NCBI RefSeq assembly: GCF_030704535.1
Contig: NC_081823.1
Location: 8,273,001-8,337,000 of the forward strand
DNA from: Vitis vinifera
Taxonomy: Eukaryota > Streptophyta > Magnoliopsida > Vitales > Vitaceae
Length of the DNA stretch: 64,000 nucleotides
Reading direction: 5' to 3'
This document shows, piece by piece, positions 1 to 11,738 of this stretch. Position 1 is the stretch's first letter; every line of letters begins with the position of its first letter. A model generated the notes under the pieces. The model saw nothing but the letters and a program-made list of their open reading frames with translations. It was not told the origin of the DNA and did not search any database. A program made the translations under genes and the position numbers.

Positions 1-87
1 TGAAAATTCTTGATGATTGAAAATATATTATAAAATTTAAATTATTGCATCAAAAAAATAAATAATAAAATTAAGATATAAAAAAAA

Positions 88-180
88 TAACCTGGTTGCA
101 AGCAATGACTTTGACTAGCTCTGAAGAATATAACACAAGAATTTTGCCATTTATGAATGAAACCACCATACCATACTTAA
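88..180 (+). repeat. Diverged copy of a piece of TIM50 intron 9
   Basis: This stretch matches 15008-15100, inside the last intron of the TIM50 gene in this window, in the same orientation and with few differences over roughly 85 bases. No copy of the adjoining TIM50 exons 9 or 10 is visible on either side. It is either the stub of a duplication that once reached TIM50 or two copies of a short dispersed repeat. Confidence 0.6.
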
Positions 181-310
181 CTTATCTAACAGTAGATTGC
201 TTATTTATGCCAAAATCAAACATCCCTGCTCCATATGAGAGAAATGTTCATCGTAACTGCATACCAGTATGCTTCATTTTTAGAAGTTTCTATATACAAC
301 AACATGGTTG

Positions 311-1640
311 ACCTTTTCCCTCTTTATTTTTATTCTTACAAATTTTCCTTCACTGCTCATCTGAAAGCTTAAACTATTAGCCTTTTTTCCTATAACGTGT
401 GACCATATATAATTATATTTATATGAATATTATTTAAGGGTATCAATTGATAGGTAGGTGAATCAATTGATTAGGCATCCAAGAGTCTTATGTATGGAAG
501 ACTCAAATTACAAATGAGGAGTTAGAAAATTTAACTCATATGAATGTGGTGTTACAATTTTTGTAACCCCATCTTTATGAAATTTATTTGTACATTATGT
601 TTATGAGTAATGGAGGAAAATAGAAAGATATAACCTATACAATTATATGGATGCATTCAAGTTCATAACCCACTATTACCCATTAATTTGTACATAATGG
701 GTGTAAATAATGAGTATAACTTCCATATAGTCTTTGATGGGAAGACTAAGAGATGTACAACTTATTATAAATTGAGGTCTCAAGCCACACTCTCATTCTT
801 ATGTCTTTTTCTTTCTTGTTGTTTATTTTTTAACAACATACACCACACAAGTGACCCATCCACTATATGAGAGTAGTGAGTTGAAGACCTTGACAATACA
901 ATTCACAAGGTGACTCAATCTCACTTCATGGATCAAGGTAAAAATATGATCATTATTTTAGTACTTCCATTTATTTGTTTTATGTATCCAAAATTGTTTT
1001 CAAAAATAATTATTTCCGCATAAAGTTTATGAAAGTTTGGTTAACATAAACAACAAACCCCACTCAAACATTCAAACTGTAATCCATTATAGGGACCTCA
1101 AATATGAGTGGGTTTGATTTTTATTTTCTAAAAACCTTAAGAAATACCAAAAATAAAAAATTCAGATGGTTTTCAATTGCACTGTGGTGCGCCGATTGTA
1201 AAGATACTAATGGTCATGCCATCACTGAACCTCTGAGACGGCCAAATCACTCCAAAATGTTTAAAAAAAATTCTCTCTAATCCCAACCAAGAACTGAAAA
1301 CAACCAAGAAGTGCTTCATCCCAACTGTTGAATTGTCCAACACAACGAATTCAACATCGAATGAACACAAGCACAAGAAGCACAAAGAGCAATGAGATGA
1401 TACCTTCTATGCAAATCTATTGTATGAAAGTGTTTTCTCGTGTAACAATGTGCACAAATTTGAAGATGAGGTTTTGTGGATATGGATGACTGAGATTACA
1501 CACTTGATGATGGATGATTTGATATTGTGTGATTTATTGATCTACCACACATCTGATGTTATACTAGGGCCTATTTGCTCTTTGGTTGAGGTTTATAGAT
1601 CTTCACGGATTTGCATAATCATCTCCACTTACGAGATGCA
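311..1640. other. Intergenic, no supported gene
   Basis: Only short open frames without a recognisable domain or plausible splice context occur here. The base composition is AT-rich and typical of plant intergenic DNA. Confidence 0.5.
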
Positions 1641-1654
1641 TGTCGAGTTGATGG

Positions 1655-2245
1655 TATATTGTTATCTTATCATGATTCCCCAATGGAGTCGCCATTTTGT
1701 GTACATCGCATTTTATGCATGCGCTCCCATTCGATGGTGAACTCGTTTTTTTATTTGAAAAAGACTTATTTTTTTAGAAAAAAGACTTGGAGTCGTCACT
1801 TATTTTTGTTTTATTTTTAAAGTGAAAACAAAATAAGAAAGAAAACTCTAAGTGTGACTCTTTATTTGGAAAAGACTGTCTGTGAAAAACCAAATCAGGG
1901 TTCGGGGGTCAGATTACTTATTGGGAAGGTACGGTAAAGACCGTAGCACCCCTCTAAGCCCCTAAAAAATGGGTCTTTACTAAATAAGTAAAACAAACAT
2001 GACAATTAACTAGGAAATCAATGGATACCAAAATGGGGTTACTTAGTGGCAAGTAATAATGTGTTATCATGAAATGGGGTTAGTGCACAATAATGAGTAC
2101 AAAATATATCACATGTGTCACTAAACAGAGTAAGAAATCATTAATTGCAAACATTGCACTTCACGTGAATTTAGTTTTTAAAGAAAACACTATTGATGTT
2201 GGGCTCCCACCAAAGCCCGATATATTTTTGCATGATTTAATTCTA
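1655..2245 (+). repeat. Probable LTR-retrotransposon-derived non-coding repeat
   Basis: Non-coding sequence with phrases I associate with dispersed grapevine LTR-type repeats: two nearby copies of a 'ggagtcgcca/ggagtcgtca' motif (about 1685 and 1790) and a run about preceding 'gtagcacccctctaag' (1941-1956). No terminal repeat pair or target duplication could be delimited. The assignment rests on remembered repeat style, so it is tentative. Confidence 0.3.
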
Positions 2246-3128
2246 TAAATTCCAGTATTTGGAATTTTTGAATTTAATTCATGTTTGTTTTAAAACATTT
2301 AGAAATCAAGGAAAATATGAAAAGATGCTTGCCGGAAAGAAAATGATAGCAATTTTTTTTTTAAAATGGGATTTTTGGTGATCATAAACTCTAAAGAAGA
2401 ATGAAAGGTTGTGAGTTAAATTATTTGAAAACCAGATTTTTGAAAATCAATATTTGAAGGCATGTATAAAAATGAATAAATAAAGGAAGCAAGTGGGCTT
2501 TGAAAATGAACATAGGAGAATGACCATGCAAACCATGCAATAGTGGAGTCCTAGGCTTGGGGCGTCACGAACACTGGTTACATGTTGTTTCTGAAACCCA
2601 ATTAAGCAGGAACGATGGAGACTGCAAGATGCTGAGTGTACCAAAGATGGAGATGGGCAAGAATTGGTCATATGCACACTAAAGTGGCCATGCGAATGAG
2701 TAGCCTTGTGAACCTAAGCATCAATTCTTCCTTGTAAAAGAACCATGATTGAAATTGCAATATTTCTATTTTCAAACACTGGACTGTCACTACTAATCAC
2801 CACTACTCCGACCATGTTTGTTGTTGAATACGATGAGGGACTTAGGAAAGAACCTAAGCATCAATAGACTCTTTCTCGGCCTCTATAAGAAACTACATAA
2901 AATGCATCTCTATACCAAAAAATGGTGGAATAAAATCTATAATATTTTCCTTGAAGAATTTTAGCTTCTTCATTATGTATATAATCTAATTAGATTGATC
3001 ACATTTTTTTTTTTTATAAATATCAATCAGATATCATATTGAATCCATTCTTAATCATGAATATTATATTCATTTAAATAATATTCAAAAGTATGCTTAG
3101 TTTATAAGTCAAAAGGACTTTTTTTTTT
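2246..3128. other. Intergenic, nothing recognised
   Basis: No coding frame with a recognisable domain. One short open frame near 2447-2677 (minus) lacks any family feature. From 2930 the sequence becomes very AT-rich. Confidence 0.4.
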
Positions 3129-3795
3129 TGTGGAATTGTGATATCTTTATGGTAAAATGGCAAGGCGCACAGAAGGGCCATTTGGGTAAGATCAAGTTGT
3201 TTGGACTGGAGTGCATGTGGATCGTACTAATGTGGTCAAAATCAAATCAAATCCATGTCCAAAACATGATTGAGTGGAAAAGCAAGCAAACTCCAATGAA
3301 CCAACGTTTCATTTGTGATGGTTAAGAGATGTGTTAAGAAACATGATATGCATGTTGAACTCAAATCCTCTAAATATGAGCTTTTAGAAAAATTGGTAGT
3401 TCAACATGATATCAGCATTTGGTTTGGTGAGAAGGTTTCGTGTTCGAGTTTTGGATATGAATCCAAATTCTATTTATCTCTCCACCATTTTGGATATGAA
3501 TCCAAATTCTATCTATCTCTATTGTGTCTATCCACCCACTATTTTGGATATAATATGAATCCAAATTTTGTCTATCTCTTAACATGCTTCTATTTTTCTC
3601 TCTACGTGCGAGTATAAGGTTGCAACATAGGGGAGCTTAAGCTTGGGTTCAACAAGATGCTTGGTACACACACCAATTGTATCAAGCTAAGTCAATACAA
3701 TCGACAATCAATATATTATTGGATTCTACAATGGACGACCCTGATCAATACAAACCTAGTGAATCTTAAATCTTCCCACATAAGGTGGCTTTTCA
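3129..3795 (+). repeat. Left copy of a duplicated non-coding segment, interrupted by an insertion
   Basis: Bases 3129-3280 and 3655-3795 align in order with 13721-13895 and 13885-14035, the segment upstream of the second ZIP gene. Shared stretches include 'tggaattgtgatatc' at the start and 'caatggacga' near the end. Between the two halves this copy carries about 375 bp that the right copy lacks, and that extra DNA contains a short tandem repeat at 3449-3580. Confidence 0.7.
3449..3580 (+). repeat. Three-copy short tandem repeat
   Basis: Units beginning at 3449, 3488 and 3542 share a core of 'ttttggatatgaatccaaat' followed by a CTAT-rich tail. The first spacing is 39 bp, and the third unit has extra bases. 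It lies inside the DNA inserted into the left copy of the duplicated segment. Confidence 0.8.
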
Positions 3796-3898
3796 TCTAA
3801 GTCATCTAACTGATTTGAAAGAAGAATTAATCTAGATCAATTCATTAATCAAAAGATGATTTGATACTGATTTAGGATTATTAGAGATCATTAAATTA

Positions 3899-5138
3899 AG
3901 GGTTTATTACATTTTACCCTCCTAACCAATAATGTGTTTTGCATATTACCCCCTCAAGTTTAAAATCGAGTAATGTACCTTCCATGCATCATAATTACAT
4001 GCAATGTGTATTTTTAGAGTGACGATGTTACCTTAATTAGACGAAAGGTTCATGTACTCTCCACATGACCTATTTAAATGAGGGCAAAAGAGTCATTTCA
4101 TTTTAAAACGCCAAAACCCTGACCCACTCTCCTTTTTCCTTCATTCATTCCTTCCCTCAATCTTCGTTGTTTATCTCGCCTCTGTTGCCATTGGCGCCGT
4201 TGTGGACCCTTCACCGACCACCCATTGCACCACCACCTTCCCGTCGTGACTTCACTCTCCTCAAATCCTACATTGTCATTCTCGTAAACAAACGCTAGCC
4301 CCAACGCCTCCCTAAAAAGCATCATTTTGATGATTAACCGCCAGCAAAACCTCGGTCTTGACCTCGCCCTCCGAATAGTCAACCATGTCGACAAATTCCA
4401 CCCCAATTTTTCCCACTATTAGGAAACCTACCTCGTCATAATAAAGTTACTAATTGCTTCAAACTTGCCAAATCTTGTATTTTCCAATTTCTTTAAATTC
4501 TTTTTTTTTTCATCACGGAAATTTAAATGAGAGAAAGGATTATAAATGCTTAAGAAAAGTTTTTATTTTCAAATTTTTGTTTCTCAAGCATTTTCGCTGG
4601 ATTTGGCAAGGTTGTCATTTGAATTTTGAATTGATTTTCCTTTTAGATTTTTATATTATATTGTATTTCAATCATTTTTTGTTTGACGATTTGAATTTGA
4701 TTGTCTTGGATTGTGATGGTTTTTCAATTCGGTGCTTTAACTATTAGGTAAAACAACTTGTTTGGTTATGTTTTTTTTTTTTTTTTGTGAATCTGTCTAT
4801 TTTTTAAGATACTGCAAATTGTTTGGTAAAACTTGTTTGGTTGTTGAGAAAATGTGGTTTCTAGAAAATGAAGGAAGGAAGAAGAAGGAGAGTTGGGTTA
4901 GGGTTTTGGGGTTTTAAACTATAATGACTCTTTTGCCCTCATTTATTAAAAAAAATACCATTTTACCCTCGTCCACGCAAAGAGCACATGTCATTCTATA
5001 AACAAATGTAATGTCGTGACTCATAAAATGTACATTGCATGCAATTATAAAGCTTGGAGGGTACATTCCTCGATTTTGAACTCAAGGGGACAATGTACAA
5101 AACACGGTAGAGGTCGGAGGTAAAGTGTAATAAACCCT
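3899..5138. mobile_element. Non-autonomous DNA transposon with about 250-bp terminal inverted repeats (MULE-like)
   Basis: The left end (from 3899, agggtttattacattttac) and the right end (to 5138, complement agggtttattacactttac) are imperfect inverted repeats continuing inward for about 250 bp on each side, to about 4145 and 4875. The element is flanked by identical 7-bp direct repeats, TAAATTA, at 3892-3898 and 5139-5145. Long inverted repeats suggest the Mutator-like class, although that class usually makes a 9-bp duplication, so the superfamily is uncertain. The interior, about 4150-4440, is distinctly GC-richer than its surroundings and may be captured host sequence; no transposase frame is visible. 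The short frames inside are not supported as genes. Confidence 0.8.
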
Positions 5139-5424
5139 TAAATTAATTACAAAAGTGTGTGCCTTTTGATTAGATTTGTTAAGCAACTGATGCCCTCGAT
5201 TAATCAATGCGCGCAGATGTTCCCAAATCAGCCATGTGCAAGACTGACAGTGGGATGCTTACCTTAGTTTTACTTCTTTCGCATTAGCAAAACGACTTTT
5301 AGACGTCAAAGCCCCTATATTTATATTATTTCCCTCTGTCCTGCACAAATATTTATTTTTTAACCTTACCATTTTGAAGGTTTTTTCACCGTATTGTGCT
5401 CCCCTTTTCATATTTTTTTTGCAG

Positions 5425-5907
5425 GACATTTTCTAGGGATAGCAGCATTATGGTTTGTCCAAGTTGGCGTTGAAATCTACCGATTCTTCTCTTGTATGAT
5501 TAACTTTGAAGAAAAGATTGATAGGGTCGATAAGGCTGAAAGAGTCAAGCTTCTAGGAAAGAAAGTTACGGGTTCTACCGTCAAATGTGGTGCATCACTA
5601 GTTTTTGCTTCCATAGCAGTCGGGATTGGTGCCACCCTTTTCTATCCTTCAGCTCGTCAGTGGATTGGTGGGTACATCTCCTCATCTACAAGTACCCTAT
5701 AAAGCTTTTTGCATAATGTCAGTAACATACAAAATATCTGCAAGTAGCTTGCTAATTTTTATAGAATGTAGAAAGGAAAAGATCTTTGATCTGTAAAATT
5801 TCCAATACTTAAATGTACTTCTCCTGCAGGCTGTGCTGCTGGGGACTTTGGCTGGGCCCATTATTGTATCAATTTGCTTTGAAAAGGTTCTTCATGTAGA
5901 CCTTTAG
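5425..5907 (+). pseudogene. Two-exon fragment of an unidentified plant membrane-protein gene, frameshifted (copy 1)
   Basis: The first exon is 5425-5667, after the acceptor 'tttttttgcag', and encodes 81 residues. It has a hydrophobic segment near the start (FLGIAALWFVQVGVEIY), a charged stretch (EEKIDRVDKAERVKLLGKK) and a glycine-rich hydrophobic segment (SLVFASIAVGIGATL), and ends in the donor GTGGGT. The second exon, 5830-5907, follows 'ctcctgcag' and ends in TAG. Spliced, it should continue as WIGCAAGDLAG and then a hydrophobic tail, but this copy has one extra T near 5848 (GACTTTGGC, where copy 2 reads GACTTGGC) that breaks the frame. No upstream exons or start codon are visible; the inverted-repeat element at 3899-5138 lies where they might be expected. 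It reads as the C-terminal part of a conserved multi-pass protein whose family I cannot name. An unsequenced splice variant cannot be excluded. Confidence 0.6.
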
Positions 5908-5939
5908 AAGAGCACACGGGATAAGTTGTCTGATGGATT

Positions 5940-6510
5940 TTGGCACCTGCTTCAAATTGTGGGTTTTAAACGATAGTTGGAAAAAAAACAATTTAAAAGT
6001 GGTAGTTACAAAATCTATTAAACTTTTTGTCAGTATCTCTTTCATATTTTTCATATTAATAATACATGTTAAAAAAATTGAGTTTACACTAAATATGTCT
6101 CCTCAAGAAACACCTACCGTAATTCCATAAAATCGAAATTATACTAAAAGGTATTTTTTTAAGATATACTTTTTCATAATTTTTTTATTAATCATGCATG
6201 CTAAAACATTGAATTTATAGGTGTCCCTTGAATAAACACTTTCGTGTTAACCACATAGAGAAAAAAAAAATTACACTTAACATATATCCACAATTCCACA
6301 AAATTGAATTTATACAAAATATGTTTTTTGAATAAACACCTTTCACAACTTTTATATTAGCCACCCATCGAAAGTAATTGAATTTATATCAAGGGTACAT
6401 CTTAAAAAGACATTTTCAGTATAAATTTAATTTCGTGAAATTATAGAAAATGCATCTTAAAGTAATATCTTTAATGTAAATTCAATTTTTTCACTGTATA
6501 ACTTATATGA
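5940..6510. other. AT-rich filler, absent from the paralogous block
   Basis: Contains several loosely repeated blocks around 'gaatttata' and 'aaacacc'. The corresponding part of the second block (about 11045-11220) is unrelated, so this was inserted or replaced after duplication. No gene is supported. Confidence 0.45.
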
Positions 6511-6556
6511 AAATTGATTTAATTGTAATTCATCGATATGTTTTGATGTTAGTATA

Positions 6557-6682
6557 AAAGCCTATTTGGTAATGATTATAAGAAACGCTTTTAATTTTTT
6601 TAACATTATAAAACTTTTATCTTTTAAGTATTAAAAAATCTAAAAACATTTCTTAGAAATACTACCAAACACACTCTAAATT
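6557..6682. mobile_element. Short inverted-repeat element (MITE-like)
   Basis: The left part, containing 'cctatttggtaatgatt', is the imperfect reverse complement of the right part, which ends near 'accaaacacactctaa', giving a foldback of about 125 bp. The second duplicated block runs straight from 'gtaag' to 'tttcatagg' at about 11265-11285, so it looks like an empty site. Confidence 0.6.
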
Positions 6683-7133
6683 TGATAGGTTTGCGTTTTC
6701 CTTCATAGATGATCTGAACTGGCCATTGAATTGTGCCCTCGGTATATCCCATTGTTAAATGATGGATGATCTGCAAATAATCTGAACTGATTCTAAGCCA
6801 TCTTTTTCAGAACATGAGCTGATTAACCCCTAGTTTTCTAATGACTTGTTTTCTTCACATGTCCTCATGATGCTCTACCATTACTGGATCCATGAAGCTG
6901 AAGTCACATTTCAAATGATACAAAATATGTTACAGAGCATCAGATACCGAATATCTTTTCACTCGTCTAAATACTATTTTACTTGTAGTATATGTATCTA
7001 AAGATCCCATTGAAAAGAAAAACGTGGGTTTGCTTAATCATCATAAAAAAGGTGGGATCAAGAAATGACATTTCTATACTCCTGGACATCCTCTCTGCAA
7101 CTTCTATGATTAAGGAACAAACCCAAGATGAGC

Positions 7134-9189
7134 TCAGGTGTCCCAGATCATCACAACAGCGATTACCCCGACACCCAACAACACTGCTAAGAACTTGTAG
7201 TTGGGGGTGTCAAAGGGAACTGTCCTCTGGCAAGTGTATCCCTTGGACAGTAGATGGTTTATTGAGACATAGATGAAGATCCCACATGCTAGCCCCATTG
7301 ATATGGCGTATATCCAGTCAGCCACAGCGCCCTGGGTAGTGGCATCTATGACGATACCAATGGCCACTCCAACTGGGCTAGAAATGGCAAATGCAAAGGC
7401 ATAGGCTACACAGGAGAGGAGGGGTCTGTCTGGAATCATCCGAAGGAGAGCTATTCCCATTGCAATGGCTGCAAATATCTTGTGGAGACAGACCGTCCAT
7501 AGAGCTCTCCAAGCGTCAGCTTCGGTCTCTGCAACTCCAATTGCAATGCCCTCAAATACAGAGTGGAAACACAGTGCAAAGATGAGTAATATGTTGTCCC
7601 CAAGCGATGTGGCGGTTCTCAGAGGGGCGTTTACAGAGTGGACCTCTGTGCAATTCTGATCCTGTTAAGGGATAATAAGTATTCATTTAGCTGTCTCAGG
7701 CATTTTAAAACGTTTTTCCTTGTATTTTCTGAGTGATAAGAGGATCATGGTTTCCTTATCATCTTACCTGAGCCAGAGACTCTGAATTTCCGCCATTGCT
7801 ACTGCTTTTTCCTTGCATATTTTCTGTAACAAAGGGAAAATGAATGAAAGTGAATCATAATACCATTGTGAAAGAGAGGAGTTCAAATCCAAGTGAGAGT
7901 AGGATTTTGTCTAAAAAACCCATCCAAATACATTAAAATGAAAATTGAATCGACTTCTCGATCTCTTATCATATGGCCAAGTGGACTTCTGAGATTACCA
8001 TCTTATAAAACCTCAACAGTCAACACATCATGTTGCGTAAAGATTTGAAATTCTATTCTTTTCTATCCACCATCCATCCAGGATCCACAAGGTCCAACCG
8101 ACTTATTTTGAACTGAAAAAAGGGTCAATTTTCAACAACAAACAAAAGGGAAAAATAAATTCTTCAAAGAAGGAAAAAAAAAATTCTGATAATCTCCATG
8201 TCAGTAACTACTCAACTTAATCAACTCTGCCTCAGGTTTTTTCCAAAGCACCAACTAAATTCCAGAAAGAAAGAAAATTAACAAAAGAAAGCCCAGCAAA
8301 AATTTCATAACTTTCTTTTCTTTTTCTTCTGGCTTCACGGCAATCAAAGTCATATCTAAAGAAGCTTCGCCCAAAAGGGTGAGCTTTTCATAGCTTTCCT
8401 CCGTTTCTTCAGCTGAGAAACAGAGTAAGGATTTAAATATCGAAGTTGAAAACGCTCACTAAACTCATTTGCAATTTCCCTGCTTTAAGCTTTCTCTTCT
8501 TCTACTCTATTTTCTCGGCAGTCAAACGGAGTAACAATCAAGGCTATCAAGCACCAGAAAAGAAAAAGAAAAAAATAAAATAAATTCAAATCACCAAATC
8601 AGTACTGTCTACACTAAATTGAGTTTCTTATCTCTTACTTTCCTTATCTTCTACGGGAAGATAAAATAATAAAATAAAAAATAAAAAATAAAAAATTAAT
8701 AAAAAAATTCAAAGGCTCAAAGAACCAACCTTGAAGCTCGACATCTCCATCGCCACCATTCGCCCCCTTTCCATACACATAGGAAACCAAACAATCGGCG
8801 AACATCGTCATCAAATACCCCGCACACGCCAGCATGAACGCGAACGGATACTCCACGCTCGTCAAATCCCCAAACGTCTCATTCGAGTCGCTCAGAAAAT
8901 GCATCATCGCCGTCCCTAGAAACACTCCGCCGGCGAACTGCGTTCCCAGCACTAGAAACGTCTCGTTCCACTTCAAGAAGTAAGGCGACACGCCGCCGAT
9001 GAACGTCCCGACAAACACCAGAATCAGACAGTAGATCTTCACCAGAATCAGTGGTTTCGCCCTCAAGTCAACGCTGTCCGACGACGGCGCGTCACCATCA
9101 TCATCATCGGCATGATCGCCGCCATGGGCTGCGGCGACGGCTGCGAGGACGAGGAGGAGAAGAGAGAGGGAGAGGAGAGAGCGAGACAT
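7134..9189 (-). CDS. ZIP11-like: ZIP-family divalent metal transporter (ZIP2/ZIP11-like), copy 1
   Basis: Predicted zinc/iron-regulated-type transporter that moves divalent metal ions into the cytoplasm across a membrane. Exons on the minus strand are 9189-8730, 7823-7768 and 7661-7134 (460, 56 and 528 nt); all junctions are GT-AG and the frame closes at 347 residues. The start opens a signal-like hydrophobic stretch ([20 protein letters not shown]), followed by a His/Asp-rich segment ([12 protein letters not shown]) before TM1. The fourth-helix ZIP signature [10 protein letters not shown] begins near residue 205 and the fifth-helix histidine ([11 protein letters not shown]) is near 232. The C-terminus ends in WDT. 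A short Ser/Gly-rich loop encoded by the 56-nt exon lies between TM3 and TM4, where other ZIPs often have a His-rich loop. Length and motif order resemble what I remember of Arabidopsis ZIP2 and ZIP11. Intact and probably functional; substrate and membrane are inferred from family only. Confidence 0.93.
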
Positions 9190-9247
9190 AGAAAACGGTG
9201 GGATGAAGAAGGAAACATTTGAGTAATTATGTAGGGTTTCAATATTC

Positions 9248-9257
9248 CTATATATCT
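9248..9257 (-). promoter_or_regulatory. Likely TATA box of ZIP copy 1
   Basis: The minus strand reads TATATAGGAA about 60 nt upstream of the start codon at 9189. The second ZIP gene has a TATA element at the same distance, which supports both. Confidence 0.5.
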
Positions 9258-9414
9258 ATATTAGAGGGTTGATTGTTCACCACAGACACAAATGTGAATG
9301 AGCGAGTACTGCACCAAGAAGTCATGAATGTGAGAGACATACAGCTACGAACTACGATAATGATAATGACTGATCATTTACAGCGCTTGTTTCGCAACCA
9401 AGCTTCCTTACTGC

Positions 9415-10360
9415 TTTGTGGGACTCTTCTTGGGGTCTTTCAATGAAAAGGATTTAATGTTTTTTGTTTTTTTTTTTTAATAAAAATGTTTAAAAATTTA
9501 AAATATTTTTAATCTATTCTTAATATTTTAAAATATGTTGTAAAAATAATTTTTATATTTATTTTTAATTATTTTGTATAATTATTTCTTAAAATAACTT
9601 TTAAAAAACAATATAAGACAATTAAATGATATTATTTGAAAATATCCTTTTTTTTTTTTTGTTCTTAATAATAAAAAAATATGTTATCAAACATGTAATT
9701 TTGCATTTTTTTAGAATAAAAAATTATTCTAAAAACAGTTACCAAACAAATCCTAAGATTTGAAAAAGAATAATTTATTTTTATTTAAAATAGTTTTATT
9801 GTCTTTTTAAGACAATTTAAATAAGTAAAATTGTTAAATATTTTAACATACCATTCTAAATTATTTTTCTTAAAATTGAAAGTATTGTAACTATTTTTCT
9901 TAGACTTGGAAGTAAATTATTTCAAAATTTATGATAAAACGTATTATTGGGTGATTTAAATAGTTTTATTGTCCTTTTTTCTGCATTTTAAATATAAGTA
10001 TGGTTGTCCATTATTTTATGTATTAGGTGGTATGTTGAATTTAAAGATGATTCTAAATTTTTCTTAGACTTGAATGTATTGTAGAGTATTTTTTTCTTCG
10101 GTCATCAAAGTGAATATGTCGAAATTATATAATAAAATTTGAATCATTGGATTATTTAAATAGTTGTATCGTCTTTTTTGAATATTTTAAATATGTACGA
10201 TTGTGTTTTTCTTCGTACATTGAATTTTAAAATGACCGTAAACTATTTTTCTCACCTTGAAAAGGAATATGTTCAAAATATATGATAAAATCTAAATCAC
10301 TAAATGAAAATACAAATTATAAAATCAAGATAAAACAACATTAGTGCCTAGAGATCTCCA
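9415..10360. other. AT-rich spacer between the duplicated blocks
   Basis: Homology between the two ZIP blocks stops near 9410 and 13605 (shared 'accaagcttcc'). From there the sequence is very AT-rich with runs of A and T and no supported gene; the text around 9715-9760 (accaaacaaatcc) resembles the ends of MITE-like elements. Confidence 0.45.
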
Positions 10361-10364
10361 TCCT

Positions 10365-10660
10365 AGCCTTTACGTTTGAGATCTCCACCATCATTGCCTA
10401 AAGACAAGAAAAAGTCATCGGATGAGATATGATGATGTTTACAAGATCATTTATGACTTTGGAGTTATCTACATCGAGTGAAATTGATTTGGGAACATCC
10501 CGATCAAAGGTATGTGATTTTAATTCTCTATATCTATGTTTTTGTGGTATCCTTATTATTTTTTAATATCTGTTTATCTGCTACGATAGATTTAAAGAGC
10601 TTAAAATAGATTTACATGATTGAAGTCATAGGAACAGGGTAATCTAAGGTTCTTAACAAG
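10365..10660 (+). repeat. Possible fragment of the same LTR-like repeat as 22300-23920
   Basis: Ordered short matches such as 'attgatttgggaacatcc' (versus attTgatttggaaacatcc near 23735) and 'gtaatctaaggttc' (versus gtaatctagggttc near 23890) suggest relation to the end of the repeat at 22.3-23.9 kb. The match is weak and unaligned by computer. Confidence 0.3.
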
Positions 10661-10748
10661 AAGACCTCACCCATCACCTTGGCCAATTGAGTGGACAAAT
10701 TCTTTACATGATCCTTCAAGTCCTGGGGGTCAAGGCGGGACGACGTAA

Positions 10749-10982
10749 GGTGATCAGTGGATTGGTAAGTACCCGATAATGCTTTTTGCATAATATCAGT
10801 AACAACAAAATCTCCGAAAGTAGCTTGCTAATTTTTATGGAATGTAAAAAGGAAAAGATCTCTCGTATATAAAATTTCCAATACTAAAATGTACTTTTCT
10901 CGCGGGCTGTGCTGCTGGGGACTTGGCTGGGCCCATTATTGTATCAATTTGCTTTGAAAAGGTTCTTCATGCATACCTTTAG
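10749..10982 (+). pseudogene. Second, more decayed fragment of the unidentified membrane-protein gene (copy 2)
   Basis: Only the last 10 or so bases of the first exon remain (cagtggattg, ending 10764). They are followed by a good donor, GTAAGT, and an intron about 85% alike by eye to that of copy 1. The second exon, 10906-10982, keeps the uninterrupted frame (GDLAGPIIVSICFEKVLH) and ends in TAG, but the splice acceptor has changed from AG to GG at 10904-10905. Copies 1 and 2 have therefore been broken in different ways. The fragment lies downstream of the 3' end of ZIP copy 2, just as copy 1 does for ZIP copy 1, marking the edge of the duplicated block. Confidence 0.7.
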
Positions 10983-10999
10983 AAGAGCACATGGGATAA

Positions 11000-11738
11000 G
11001 CTATCTGATGGATTCTTGGCACCTGCTTCGAATTTGTTTACTACCCGAATTTTTAAAGGATCTGCCGCTTACATTTATGCATAAACCATAATTGATCACA
11101 AATCACTTAAATCTGGTGTTAGGCCAAAATCGACCCAGCTACCCATTCACCAAATTTTCCTTCCTGGGAGACTACCATTCCCTTAGGTCACGATTGTCAT
11201 GGTCTCCAAGAATAATCAGAACTGGTATTAATTGATTTAATTGCAATCGATTGATATGTTTTGCTGGTAGCGTAAGTTTCATAGGACTGCATTTCCTTAT
11301 ACAGAAGATGTATGATCTGAACTGGCCATTGAGTTGTGCCAAAGGTACATCCCATTGTTAAATAATGGATTCGGCAAATAGTTTGAACTAATTCTAAGCC
11401 ATCGCTTGTCCACATGATGCTCTACCATCACTGGATCCATGAAGATGAAGTCACATTTCACATAATACAAAATATGTTACAGAGCATTGCGGAGCCGGTA
11501 TCAGAATATTTTGCCCTCCATTTTCTCATCAGATACCCAATATCATTTCACTTGTCTAAATACTATTTTACTTATGGTATATGCGTCTAGAGATCCCATT
11601 GAAAAGAAAAAAGTGGGTTTGTTTAATAATCATAAACGAGGTGGGATCAAGAAGTAATATTTCTAAGCTCCTTCCTCTGTACTCTTGGCTATCCTCCCTG
11701 CAGCTTCTATGATTGAAGGAAAACATTTCAAGATGAGC
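11000..11738. other. 3' flank of ZIP copy 2
   Basis: Aligns in pieces with 6510-7130 (for example 'atgatctgaactggccattga' in both, here at 11310), confirming the shared block. No gene is supported in it. Confidence 0.6.

Noticed and set aside
4098..4406. Basic 102-codon minus-strand frame
   Set aside because: Lies inside the inverted-repeat element and has low-complexity Arg/Trp-rich content with no family match that I can recall.
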